Positions 33,286-43,100 of a DNA stretch of 64,000 nt are shown in pieces. Location of the stretch: the NCBI GenBank assembly GCA_964501335.1, contig CAZCTC010000002.1, forward strand, positions 1 to 64,000, given 5' to 3'. A model generated the notes under the pieces. It saw nothing but the letters and a program-made list of their open reading frames with translations. It ran no database searches and was not told the DNA's origin. The translations under genes and the position numbers were made by a program. The DNA comes from CAZCTC01 sp964501335. Its GTDB lineage: Bacteria > Chloroflexota > Anaerolineae > B4-G1 > SLSP01. The first letter of the stretch is position 1; every line of letters begins with the position of its first letter.

Positions 33286-36200
33286 ATGCAAAAACGGCTC
33301 GTTTCTTCCATGCTCTCCTTCATTATGCTGGTCTCCCTGCTCTTCCCGGTCAATGGTTTCGCCTTGGCCCAGGGAAATCAGGACCCCGTGGTCCCCCCTC
33401 AGGGATCAACACCCCAGCAAGAAGGATCTCGCAGCCTGGATCGTAGTATTCTGGCACCCCAGACTCAACCTGAAGTAGCAGGCTCCCAAACGCCAGCTAC
33501 CCTTGATGCCGCCCTGAAAGAAAAAGAAGGCGTGATCGGCATCGTTATCGAACTAAAAGACGCTCCTGCTGTGGTGGCTTACGCTGAAGCACTACAGAAT
33601 GGCAATAGCCTGCAGGCTACCACGGCCGGGCAAACCCGCCTGGCCCAAATTGAAGCAGCCCAACAAAAACTGTTGGCTCCGCTGGCCGCCATGGACGCCA
33701 AAATCGTTTATCGCGTTCAACGGGTCTACAACGGGATCGCGGTCTATGTTGATGCCAATCAGCTCGACAAGATCCTGGAACTGCCCGGCGTCCTGGCCGT
33801 TCACCCCCTGATCACTAAGTACCTGGATCATACGACCAGCGTTCCGCTGATCGGGGCTCCCACGGTCTGGAATGCCACCGGGCTCAATGCCACCGGTGAA
33901 GGCATCGAAGTCGGCGTGATCGATTCCGGTATCGATTACATGCACACCGACTTCGGCGGCGCCGGAACGGCAGCCGCCTATACCGCCAACGACACCACCG
34001 TCATCACCGACACCTACAATGGCCAGCTCCTCTTCCCCTCGGCCAAAGTGGTCGGCGGTCACGACTTCGTCGGCGATGACTATGATGCCTCCGGCGACAA
34101 CGGCTCCGTCATCCCGGTGGAAGATCCCGATCCCGCGGCCTGTCTGACGGGCGGGGAATCGGCCGATCACGGCACCCATGTTGCCGGTTCCGTAGCCGGC
34201 CTCGGCGTCAAAACCGACGGCACCACCTACACCGGCACCTACAACAGCAGCATTAACTTCACCTCCACCTTCCGGATTGGCCCGGGTGTGGCCCCTAAGG
34301 CCAAGCTCTATTCGCTGCGCGTCTTCGGTTGTAACGGTTCTACCGATGTGACCGACGCCGCCATTGAATGGGCCGTCGACCCCGATGGTAACGGTGATTT
34401 CAGCGATCACCTGGATGTGATCAATATGTCCCTCGGTTCCCCCTATGGCGGCGATTACGACTCCAGCGCCGTGGCCTCCAACAATGCGGCCCTGGCCGGT
34501 GTCGTCGTCGTGGCCTCCGCCGGCAATGAAGCCGATGCCTTCTTTGTCACCGGCAGCCCGGGTTCGGGTTCCCGCGTCATCAGCGTCGCCTCTTCTCGCG
34601 ATGCGGGCGACATGCTGGACGGCATTCGGGTCAATTCTCCGGCTTCCCTGGCCGGCCTCAAACCTTCCTCCTTCTCGGTCGCCTACAACTGGCTGACCAC
34701 CACCCTGCCCATCACCGGTATGCTGGTCTATCCCAGCACCGGCATCACCAACAATCAACGCACCGGGTGCTACGGATTTGACATCACCAACACTCAGTTG
34801 ATTTCGGGCAATGTAGTTCTGTTGGACTGGACGGAACCCTCCTGCGGCGGATCGGTCGGCCGCACGAGCAATGCCTTTAAGGCCGGCGCCCGGGGCGTCA
34901 TCATCGTCGACAACAGCGTTGTCTTCGATCTGCGCATCACCGGCAGCAGTGTCATCCCCTCGGTCAGTGCCCCCAAGAGCCTGGGCGATCTGCTCAAGGC
35001 CCACCTGGGCGAAAATATCAGCATCAGTTTCAACGGCAGCTATGCCTCATCGGTTTTGTTGTACGAACCGAGCATTGCGGATACGCTGTCGGCCTTCTCT
35101 TCTCGCGGTCCTCGCCGAGACGGAATGCTCAAACCCGACATCACCGCTCCCGGCGACAGCATCTTCTCGGCCGGCAACGGAACCGGGAATCAGGGGCTCA
35201 ATTACGGTGGTACCTCGATGGCCGCGCCTCACGTGGCCGGTGCCATGGCGTTGCTGCGCCAGTTACACCCCACCTGGACTCCGGAAGAACTCAAAGCTCT
35301 CGTGATGAACACGGCGCTGCACGATATCACGATCGATCCCCCGGCCTCCGACCTGAACTTCACCCCGACCCATGTCGGCGCCGGTCGCATCGATCTGGCC
35401 AAAGCCGGCACCAATGATGTGATCGCCTACAACAACAACAATCAGGGACTGGTCAGCCTCTCCTTCGGAACCCCCGAAGTTCAGCGCACCGGCACCTTCA
35501 CCCAGGCCTTCACCATTGTCAACAAAGGCACCGTGACCCGCACTTACGATCTGAGCTATGACATACGCCAGGCGATGGAAGGCGTGAGCTTTATGCTCTC
35601 GACCAACCAGGTCGTCGTTCCTGCCGGCGGCACCGCCACCGTGGTCCTGACCATGGATGTGGATGCCACCAAGATCTACCACACCTGGGATCCGACGATC
35701 GCCCAGGATGGCTGGCAGCACTGGCTCAGCGAAGCCGCCGGTTACATCAACCTCAGCCCGGCTATGACGTACAAGACCTACCTGCCCATCATCATTCGCA
35801 ATAACACAGGTACGGCCCAGGCGGCCCCCATGGTAGCCGCGACGGCGGCTTCGGTCGCCCTGCGCATCCCGGTCTATGCGGCCCCTCGCCCCACCTCCAA
35901 CATGCACGCCGTCCAGACCGGATTGACCTTCACCGGAACCACCGGAAGCGCGGCCCTCAATATGACGGGCCTCGAACTCTACAACAATTCCGATGACGAT
36001 ATTCTCGACAATATCTCCGTAGTCAGCGCCTACGAACTGCAAGAAGTCAATCCTGACGACACTTACAGCATGGGCGACGATAACCGCGCCGATATCCAAT
36101 ACATCGGCGTAGCCAATGACTACATGGGCACGAACTCGATTACCAACACCACCATTTACTTTGCGATCTCGACTTACGGTCATCGGGTTACCCCCAACGA

Positions 36201-39200
36201 TGCGGAATTCGATATCTACATCGATGTCGACCGCGACAGTGTGTATGATTTCGTCCTCTACAACACCGATCTGGGTACTGCGACCGGTGCGGATCCGAGC
36301 GACGAATTCGTCACCGTCCTCTACAATCTGAAGACCCGAACCGGGACGATCGTAGAAGACATTTTCGGTCTGCCCACCGATAACGGCATCAACACCGCCA
36401 TCTACAACTCCAACCTCATCGTTATGCCGGTACCGGCCGCTCGCCTGGGCCTGACCCCGGCGCAGCCCTCTTTCAACTACTATGTTGAAAGCTATAACAA
36501 CAACGAGCTCGTGGATGAGTCGGCAATCTATCCCTTCAGCGCCGTCCGCGCCGGGCTGGACTTCAGCGGCGGATATCCGGGTCTCCCGATCTGGTACGAT
36601 CTGAACGGCTCCCCCCTCACGGTGAACTTCTCGGAAGCCGCTTACGATGCGGATCAGGGTAAGGGCGTCTTGCTCTTCCACCACACCAACGGCCTGGGCA
36701 ATCAGGTGGAAATCGTCACGGTGACGACCGCCAACAAAATCTCTTACGTCACCCTGCTGCACACCAACGACTTCCATGGCAACCTGGAAGCCGTCGGCAC
36801 CGGTTCCAGTACCCCCGGGGTTGCCCGGATGGCGACGGTTATCAACTACACCCGCTACGTTCAGGACGCCGGCAATGTGGCGCTGTTCGACGCCGGTGAT
36901 GAAATGCAGGGCTCCCTGATCTCCAACCTGAACCAGGGCAAGCCGACCATCGATCTCTTCAATTTCCTGGGCTACGACGCCGCGACCTTCGGCAACCACG
37001 AATTTGACTGGGGACAGACCGTCCTGATGAGCCGCACCCAGGAAGCCGGCTATCCCTTCCTGGCCGCCAACCTGGTGGTCAGCGATTCCGGCTCCTGCAC
37101 CACCGCGGGCTGGACCTCCCCGAGCTTTACCGATCCCTGGATGACCATGACCGTCGGTACTCCGGACAATGAGATCATCCTGGGCATCATCGGCGTCACC
37201 TCTCAGGAAACGCCCTACATCACCAGCGCATCCGCCACCGACGGACTCTGCTTCAAGGATGCCACGGAATCCGTCCTCCACTACTACGATGCGGTCCGCG
37301 CCGCCGGCGCTCAGGCCATCGTCATCCTCAGCCACCTGGGTTACACCGACGGTGGGTATGGTTACGGCATTCCGGTCTACGGCGATCAAACGCTGGCCAC
37401 CCGCCTCGCGGCCGCCGGCAAGAAAGCCGACCTGATCATCGGTGGGCACTCCCACACCAATCTGCAGAGCACGGGCGCCAGAGTCATCAGCGGCACTACC
37501 ATCGTCCAGGGTTACTACAGTGGACGCCAGGTCGGCCGCGCCGATATGACCTACGACAAAACCTCCGGCAATGTCAGCATCAAATGGCAGCCCCTGGTGA
37601 TCGCCAACACGGCCATCGCCACAAACACGGCAGCCGCCGCCCGGTTGGCGACCTGGACCAACGATCCGGCCTATCAGGCCCTGATCAATCAGATCATCGG
37701 CTTTACGAAAGTGGATCTGGTCCGGAACTACAACAATGGGGACAACACCATGGGCGCGTTCATCAACGACGCCCTCTACAACGATCTGAATAACGACGGC
37801 ACGACGGCCAACGACACCGATATGGTCTTCAACAATGCGGGCGGCCTGCGCGCCGACATCACCGGCGCCAGCGTCACCAACCCGCTCACCCTGACCTACG
37901 GGGCGCTCTTCAGTGTCCTGCCGTTCGGCAACCAGACCATCGTCGGCGATATGACCGGCGCGCGGATTCAGGAACTGCTCAACCAAAGCGCCACCCTCTT
38001 CAAGGGCTCGCTGCAGGTTTCGGGCATCCAGTTCCACTTCTATGTCTACACCGACACGATCGGTGCGAACCAGCCCTGGGCCTGGGGCGCTTACAGCGTC
38101 ACCGTCAAAAACCGCAGCACCGGCCTCTGGGAACCACTGGTCATGACCAAGACCTACCGCGTGGCCACCAATGAATTCCTGGCTCCGGCCGGGCAGGACG
38201 GCTTTACGCCCTTCAAATACATGACCAACATCTCCTACTGGGGCGATATGCTCAACGGGGTCAACCACTGGGTTTCTACCGCCTACAGCACGACAACCAG
38301 CGCTTACAATGCGGGATTGGACGGACGCGTGGTCCAGGACACCAACATCATCCCGGTCACCATCCTGCATCACAACGACCCGCACGGGCGTCTGCTGGAC
38401 AACACCTCCGGTTCGACCACCTACGCAGGATACAGCCGCCTGGCTACCCTGATCAAGCTGGAACGCTCGCACAACCCGAGCCGCACCCTGTTGATCAACG
38501 CCGGCGACACCATCCAGGGCGACGCGATGATGGCCTACTATAAGGCGGCCTTCACGGGTTACGGTTCCGACGGGATGACCCTGCCGGTAACCATGACCAC
38601 GAACCCGATCATTGCGGCCATGAACGCCATGTCCTATACCGCCATGGTGCTGGGCAACCACGAGTTCAACTATGGCAACTACATCTTCACGGGAACGCTG
38701 CGTCAGGCGACCTTCCCGCTGTTGCAGGCCAACGTCTACGACACGGGCACCTATGGGCTGGCTCAGGCCAACATCAAGCCCTCGCTGATCGTCACTACGG
38801 CCGACGGCATCCGAATCGCCCTCCTGGGTATCGGCAACCACCGCGTGCCGCAGTACGAACTGCCCAGCAACATCCCCGGCTTGATCTTCACCAATCCGAT
38901 CACCGAAGCGCAGGCGCGCGTGCCGGCCCTCGAAGCCGCTGCGGACGCCGTCGTGGCGGTGACTCACATCGGATTCACCACGAACCCGAACAGTGTGGAA
39001 GTCGACACCAACGTCGATACCGAACTGGCCAAACAGGTCTCCGGCATCGATGCCATCATCGGCAGCCACAGTCACACCGACCCGAACGCGCCGGATTCTC
39101 CTTACAAATACCTGCCGACCATGGTCGGTAACCCGGACAACGACCCGGTCATCATCAACCAGGCCGGGCGCTATAACGGCTATCTCGGCGTCGTCGTCCT

Positions 39201-40044
39201 GGGCCTGCTGCCCAAAGCCGGCGGCGGTTACGAAGTCGTCGCGACGGCCGGGCGGTCGATCGCCAACTCGTTGAATGTGGCGGAAGACACCTCGATCAAG
39301 AGCATGATCACGCCTTACGATGCCTTCCTCACCACCTACCGCACCCGGACGCTGGGGATGACCTATGCCCCGCTGGATACCACCGGAGCCTTCACTTCGG
39401 AAACCAATGGCGCCAACCTGCAGGCCGACGCTTCCGTCTGGAAGCTGCGCGGTCAGGGTCTGACGATTGATTTCCACCTCTCCGGCGCCATGACCAATGC
39501 CAAGGTCAACAGCAGTGCTACCCTCACCAATCCGGTCAACATGACCATCAACGACATGTTCTCGCTGATGCCTTACGAGAACTCGCTGCTGGTCATCCGG
39601 ATGAACGGGCCGCAACTCAAGACCGTGTTGGAACGCGCTTACCGCAACTACTGGTACTACAAGTATCAGGACACCGCGAATCCTCGCTGGGGCGGTTACT
39701 CGCACTACACGACCTGTATGCTCGACATCAGCGCGGGCGGCATGATCACCTACACCGATGATCCGGTCACCTACACCGCTGGAGTCGATCATGTCTTGGG
39801 GTTGAGCTTCGGCACCACCGTAGTCGACTTCAATAACGCCAGCACCTATTACAACGTCTCGACGGTCAACTATCTGGCCGCCGGTTCTTGTAACTTCAAC
39901 AACAGCGGCGTTACCCTCTGGCCCTTGAGCCAGACCGTGGCCGACACGCAATACTACGTCCGCGACGTAGTCATTGACTACCTGCCGAGCCACACCCCGA
40001 TCACGCCGACGGTTGAGGGACGCCTGCGGTTCCTCACTCCGTAA
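33286..40044 (+). CDS. Giant secreted subtilase fused to two 5'-nucleotidase modules
   Basis: 2252 residues. A signal peptide (VSSMLSFIMLVSLLFPVNGF) and inhibitor-I9-type propeptide (to about 185) precede an S8 subtilisin domain. It has D213 (GVIDSGID), H295 (DHGTHVAG), oxyanion N414 (SAGNEAD) and S644 (GGTSMAAPHVAG), and a PA-type insert lies between N414 and S644. After a Y832 YLPIIIRN linker and a beta-rich region come two UshA/CD73-like metallophosphoesterase modules. The first has D1162/H1164 (NDFHG), D1202, N1237/H1238 (GNHEFDWG), H1388/H1390 (GGHSHT) and a C-terminal NAGGLRADI domain. The second has D1698/H1700 (NDPHG), D in NAGDTIQGD, N1791/H1792, H1928/H1930 and its own C-terminal domain. 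All three catalytic centres look intact. CAGGAGG lies before the ATG. It probably acts outside the cell on peptides and nucleotides. Confidence 0.92.
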   Translation: MQKRLVSSMLSFIMLVSLLFPVNGFALAQGNQDPVVPPQGSTPQQEGSRSLDRSILAPQTQPEVAGSQTPATLDAALKEKEGVIGIVIELKDAPAVVAYAEALQNGNSLQATTAGQTRLAQIEAAQQKLLAPLAAMDAKIVYRVQRVYNGIAVYVDANQLDKILELPGVLAVHPLITKYLDHTTSVPLIGAPTVWNATGLNATGEGIEVGVIDSGIDYMHTDFGGAGTAAAYTANDTTVITDTYNGQLLFPSAKVVGGHDFVGDDYDASGDNGSVIPVEDPDPAACLTGGESADHGTHVAGSVAGLGVKTDGTTYTGTYNSSINFTSTFRIGPGVAPKAKLYSLRVFGCNGSTDVTDAAIEWAVDPDGNGDFSDHLDVINMSLGSPYGGDYDSSAVASNNAALAGVVVVASAGNEADAFFVTGSPGSGSRVISVASSRDAGDMLDGIRVNSPASLAGLKPSSFSVAYNWLTTTLPITGMLVYPSTGITNNQRTGCYGFDITNTQLISGNVVLLDWTEPSCGGSVGRTSNAFKAGARGVIIVDNSVVFDLRITGSSVIPSVSAPKSLGDLLKAHLGENISISFNGSYASSVLLYEPSIADTLSAFSSRGPRRDGMLKPDITAPGDSIFSAGNGTGNQGLNYGGTSMAAPHVAGAMALLRQLHPTWTPEELKALVMNTALHDITIDPPASDLNFTPTHVGAGRIDLAKAGTNDVIAYNNNNQGLVSLSFGTPEVQRTGTFTQAFTIVNKGTVTRTYDLSYDIRQAMEGVSFMLSTNQVVVPAGGTATVVLTMDVDATKIYHTWDPTIAQDGWQHWLSEAAGYINLSPAMTYKTYLPIIIRNNTGTAQAAPMVAATAASVALRIPVYAAPRPTSNMHAVQTGLTFTGTTGSAALNMTGLELYNNSDDDILDNISVVSAYELQEVNPDDTYSMGDDNRADIQYIGVANDYMGTNSITNTTIYFAISTYGHRVTPNDAEFDIYIDVDRDSVYDFVLYNTDLGTATGADPSDEFVTVLYNLKTRTGTIVEDIFGLPTDNGINTAIYNSNLIVMPVPAARLGLTPAQPSFNYYVESYNNNELVDESAIYPFSAVRAGLDFSGGYPGLPIWYDLNGSPLTVNFSEAAYDADQGKGVLLFHHTNGLGNQVEIVTVTTANKISYVTLLHTNDFHGNLEAVGTGSSTPGVARMATVINYTRYVQDAGNVALFDAGDEMQGSLISNLNQGKPTIDLFNFLGYDAATFGNHEFDWGQTVLMSRTQEAGYPFLAANLVVSDSGSCTTAGWTSPSFTDPWMTMTVGTPDNEIILGIIGVTSQETPYITSASATDGLCFKDATESVLHYYDAVRAAGAQAIVILSHLGYTDGGYGYGIPVYGDQTLATRLAAAGKKADLIIGGHSHTNLQSTGARVISGTTIVQGYYSGRQVGRADMTYDKTSGNVSIKWQPLVIANTAIATNTAAAARLATWTNDPAYQALINQIIGFTKVDLVRNYNNGDNTMGAFINDALYNDLNNDGTTANDTDMVFNNAGGLRADITGASVTNPLTLTYGALFSVLPFGNQTIVGDMTGARIQELLNQSATLFKGSLQVSGIQFHFYVYTDTIGANQPWAWGAYSVTVKNRSTGLWEPLVMTKTYRVATNEFLAPAGQDGFTPFKYMTNISYWGDMLNGVNHWVSTAYSTTTSAYNAGLDGRVVQDTNIIPVTILHHNDPHGRLLDNTSGSTTYAGYSRLATLIKLERSHNPSRTLLINAGDTIQGDAMMAYYKAAFTGYGSDGMTLPVTMTTNPIIAAMNAMSYTAMVLGNHEFNYGNYIFTGTLRQATFPLLQANVYDTGTYGLAQANIKPSLIVTTADGIRIALLGIGNHRVPQYELPSNIPGLIFTNPITEAQARVPALEAAADAVVAVTHIGFTTNPNSVEVDTNVDTELAKQVSGIDAIIGSHSHTDPNAPDSPYKYLPTMVGNPDNDPVIINQAGRYNGYLGVVVLGLLPKAGGGYEVVATAGRSIANSLNVAEDTSIKSMITPYDAFLTTYRTRTLGMTYAPLDTTGAFTSETNGANLQADASVWKLRGQGLTIDFHLSGAMTNAKVNSSATLTNPVNMTINDMFSLMPYENSLLVIRMNGPQLKTVLERAYRNYWYYKYQDTANPRWGGYSHYTTCMLDISAGGMITYTDDPVTYTAGVDHVLGLSFGTTVVDFNNASTYYNVSTVNYLAAGSCNFNNSGVTLWPLSQTVADTQYYVRDVVIDYLPSHTPITPTVEGRLRFLTP

Positions 40045-40064
40045 GCCCATCTCGGGTTAAATGC

Positions 40065-40094
40065 ACCGGCGCCCTCTGTAAAGAGGGCGCCGGT
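40065..40094. terminator. Terminator between the convergent giant genes
   Basis: ACCGGCGCCCTC pairs with GAGGGCGCCGGT around TGTAAA, followed by TTGCTTTAT. A second small stem (CGCCCC/GGGGCG) lies at 40104-40123. Confidence 0.7.
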
Positions 40095-40138
40095 TTGCTT
40101 TATCGCCCCCTGGGAAGGGGGCGCGCGGCATTGACTCG

Positions 40139-43100
40139 CTACCGGCAAACCTCCAGCTCGACATCGTCCAGATAGAGCGCCGAGGTCGGCAACGTGACAT
40201 TGTTGATCGTCCCCAGATAGATCCGCACCGCCGTCCCGGCCCACTGCGTGAGATGCACCGTCCCCGTAACCCATCCCGAGCCGCTCCCCAACGCAGTGAC
40301 GGCCAGGGTGGTCGTCGCCCCGGCCGCATCCTTCACGCTGACATAATGACGGTCGGTGGGATCGCTGCCCGGCGCCGTCGCCCGCCAGTAATGCAGCGTA
40401 ATGGACCGCACCCCGGCCGGCAGGGTGATCACCCGGGAAACCGAGGCATAAACGGTGCCGCCCGGCGCAGCGCTGCCCGGCACCAACCCGATCCGCCCCG
40501 CCCAACTGCCGGCGTGAACCAGCTCCCCATTCCGCTCGGACTGACCGTTGTAATCCCAACCGCCCTCGGCCTCAAAGCCGTCCGTCCAGTCCATCGTACA
40601 GCCGGAAACCTCGCCGGCATAATTCCGGTAGACCAGCGGCAGATAGAGCAGCCGCGGCGCCGCGGTGAACACCACCTCATCGCTCCAGCCGCCCACATTG
40701 CCCACCGCATCCATCGCCCGCACCTGCCAGCGATGTTCCCCCACGCTCAAGGGCACGGTCACCACATTAGAAAGCCCCCACGTCCCGGTCACCCCATCGA
40801 CCTGCACCTGATAAAAAACCACGCCGGCTGGATCGCTGACCGCGGCCCATTGCAACGGCACATTGAGCAGGGTCACGCTCACGCCCCCCGTCGGCGTGAC
40901 GGGCACCGGCGCCGCCGGCGGCAAAGTATCCACCGTGAAAGCCATCTCCGCCGGCGTGGAATCGGTCTGCGTGGCTACCGCCCGCGCGGTGAGGGTGTAA
41001 ACCCCGTCAGTCAGGGCCGGCAACCCATAAGTCCAGCTGACCGTTCCCGTCGTCGTGATCCACACCGGCTGGACAGCCCAATCGCTCCCACTCCAAAAGG
41101 TCCCCGAGAACGCCCCATAGACCTGCAATTCCACCCGCCGCAGACCTTCGCCCCAGCCCCACCCCGTCACCACGGGCGTGGAGCTGTAAACAGCGCCGGC
41201 CTGCGGCGCCGCAATACCGGTATCCGGTTCGAGCGTGGCGGCACAGGCGCTCAGATAAGTCAACGAGCGCTGAATCACGGCGCTCCGCACATCCGTCCGG
41301 ATCATCTCCAGCGGGAAGCCGTAGAGCAAAGAGCGGGGACAGCCGCCGGGCGCGCTGTAAGCCACAGCCGCCGATGACCCCGTGCTGTAAGTCAGAACCG
41401 AGACGGCGCCGGCGCGAGGGGACAGCCCGTCGGGATAATCGACATCGTACTCGCCCGGCGCATCAAACCGCACCGCCCCCACCCCGTCCAGAATCCCGCC
41501 GCTCGCCGGCTGCGCCGTATAGGTCGCCGCATCGTCCGTGACATAATCGGCATGCAGCCCCTCCTGCAAGAAAGCCGGATCGCGTCCGATAGCCACCAGA
41601 TCCCAGGCCAGTTCGGCCCCGCTGATCAGCAACGCTTTGCCGGCGTTCAGATAATCCGCCAGCGCGCCGCGCTCGGCCTGATTCAACGTCCCGTCATCCG
41701 TGCTCGACTCCTCGCCCAGGATCCAATCCACAACCCCGTAATGTTGCAGATCCACCACGCCGCTCGAAACGGCCTCATTGCTGGCGCTGTCCCAGGCCAT
41801 CCCGGCCGGCACAGCATCGCCGTGTGAGAGGATGTAATCCCGCCGGTTCATCCGCTCCAGCCACATCCGGCCGTTAACCCCTTCGGTCGGATCGCTCTCC
41901 TGCCACAGGCTGGCCGGGACCAGCTTGTCGAACCCGTTGACAATCAACAGCGCCGGCTGATCTCCCACCCGGGCCCCCAGCACTTCCGTCGGAAAAGATT
42001 CGCCGCCCGCATTGGCCGCCGTCACCTTCACATAGCGGGTTTGCCCCGGCGTCAGCCCCGTCAACCAACCCTCCGTCCCGGTGACCACCGTCGGCGTCCC
42101 CCAGGCAAAGCCGTCAGGGCTGGCATAGACCCGGTATTCCGTCGCCGCATCGCCGCCCAACCCCACCGAATCCACCGCCGGGGCCGCCCAGGAAACCCGC
42201 ACGCTCCCCTGCCCCCGATTCTCCACCCGCAGCTTCGTCGGCGGTTCGGGCAGCAGGGTCAGGTCCACCCCGTCCCGGCTCTCGTAATAGGCCACGATCC
42301 CCTGATAGACAGCTCGCGCCGACAGTTGCTCGAATCGCGCATCTTTGAGCGCCGCCGCATCCTCGACGCTGTCGTGATAGGCGATTTCCAACAGCACGCC
42401 CGGCATCCGCGCCGAGGCCGTACTGTCCCACAACATCCGCACCTCACCCAGATCGCGCTGCTTCTTGCCCCGATCGGTCCACCCGGCATCCCAACCGGCC
42501 CGGATGTCGTGAATCAGCTCATCATGGACGGCCGTCTGCAACTCCACGCTGCCGGGAGTGCGCGCATAGGTCGTCCCGTCGTGAACGTAAGATTCGGTGC
42601 CGCGTACGGTGCCGTTGTAGCCGTTAGTATGCCAGGAGATGAAAACCGCATCGCCGCCCCAGGCCCGATAATTCCACCGCGCGAACATCGGCCGGGCCAC
42701 GATATCATTGTAATAGGGCCAATCGGCCGGATTGAGCCCGACCCATTGAGAATAGTAGTAGGTCCCGGATTCCCACCAGGGACGATTGGGAGGATTGGTA
42801 GCCGACACATCGATCCCGGTCAGACTGTCGAAACTGCCGCCGCCCAACCGCAATGCATCCGCCACCACCACCTGTCCGGCCGTCGCCGTCCCGTTGTCCA
42901 GCGTCACCGTCATCGGCCCCGCATAGAAAGGAAAGCTGCCCAGATAGCGCCAGGTCGTCGGGCCATGGCTCTGATCGAGATAGATGACGGCCGTTCCCCC
43001 GGCATATTCAAAGGTATAGCGGGCATCGACGGCGCGATTGCTGGCCGGCACATTCCAGACATAGAGCGCATAGACACTCTTCTCCGGCACGGTCAGCTGC

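Noticed and set aside
35263..40050. 1595-codon open frame opposite the subtilase-nucleotidase gene
   Set aside because: Very long, but antisense to a gene with three intact catalytic centres. The protein is Gly/Val/Asp/Arg-biased with no recognisable motif, as expected from a GC-rich codon pattern.
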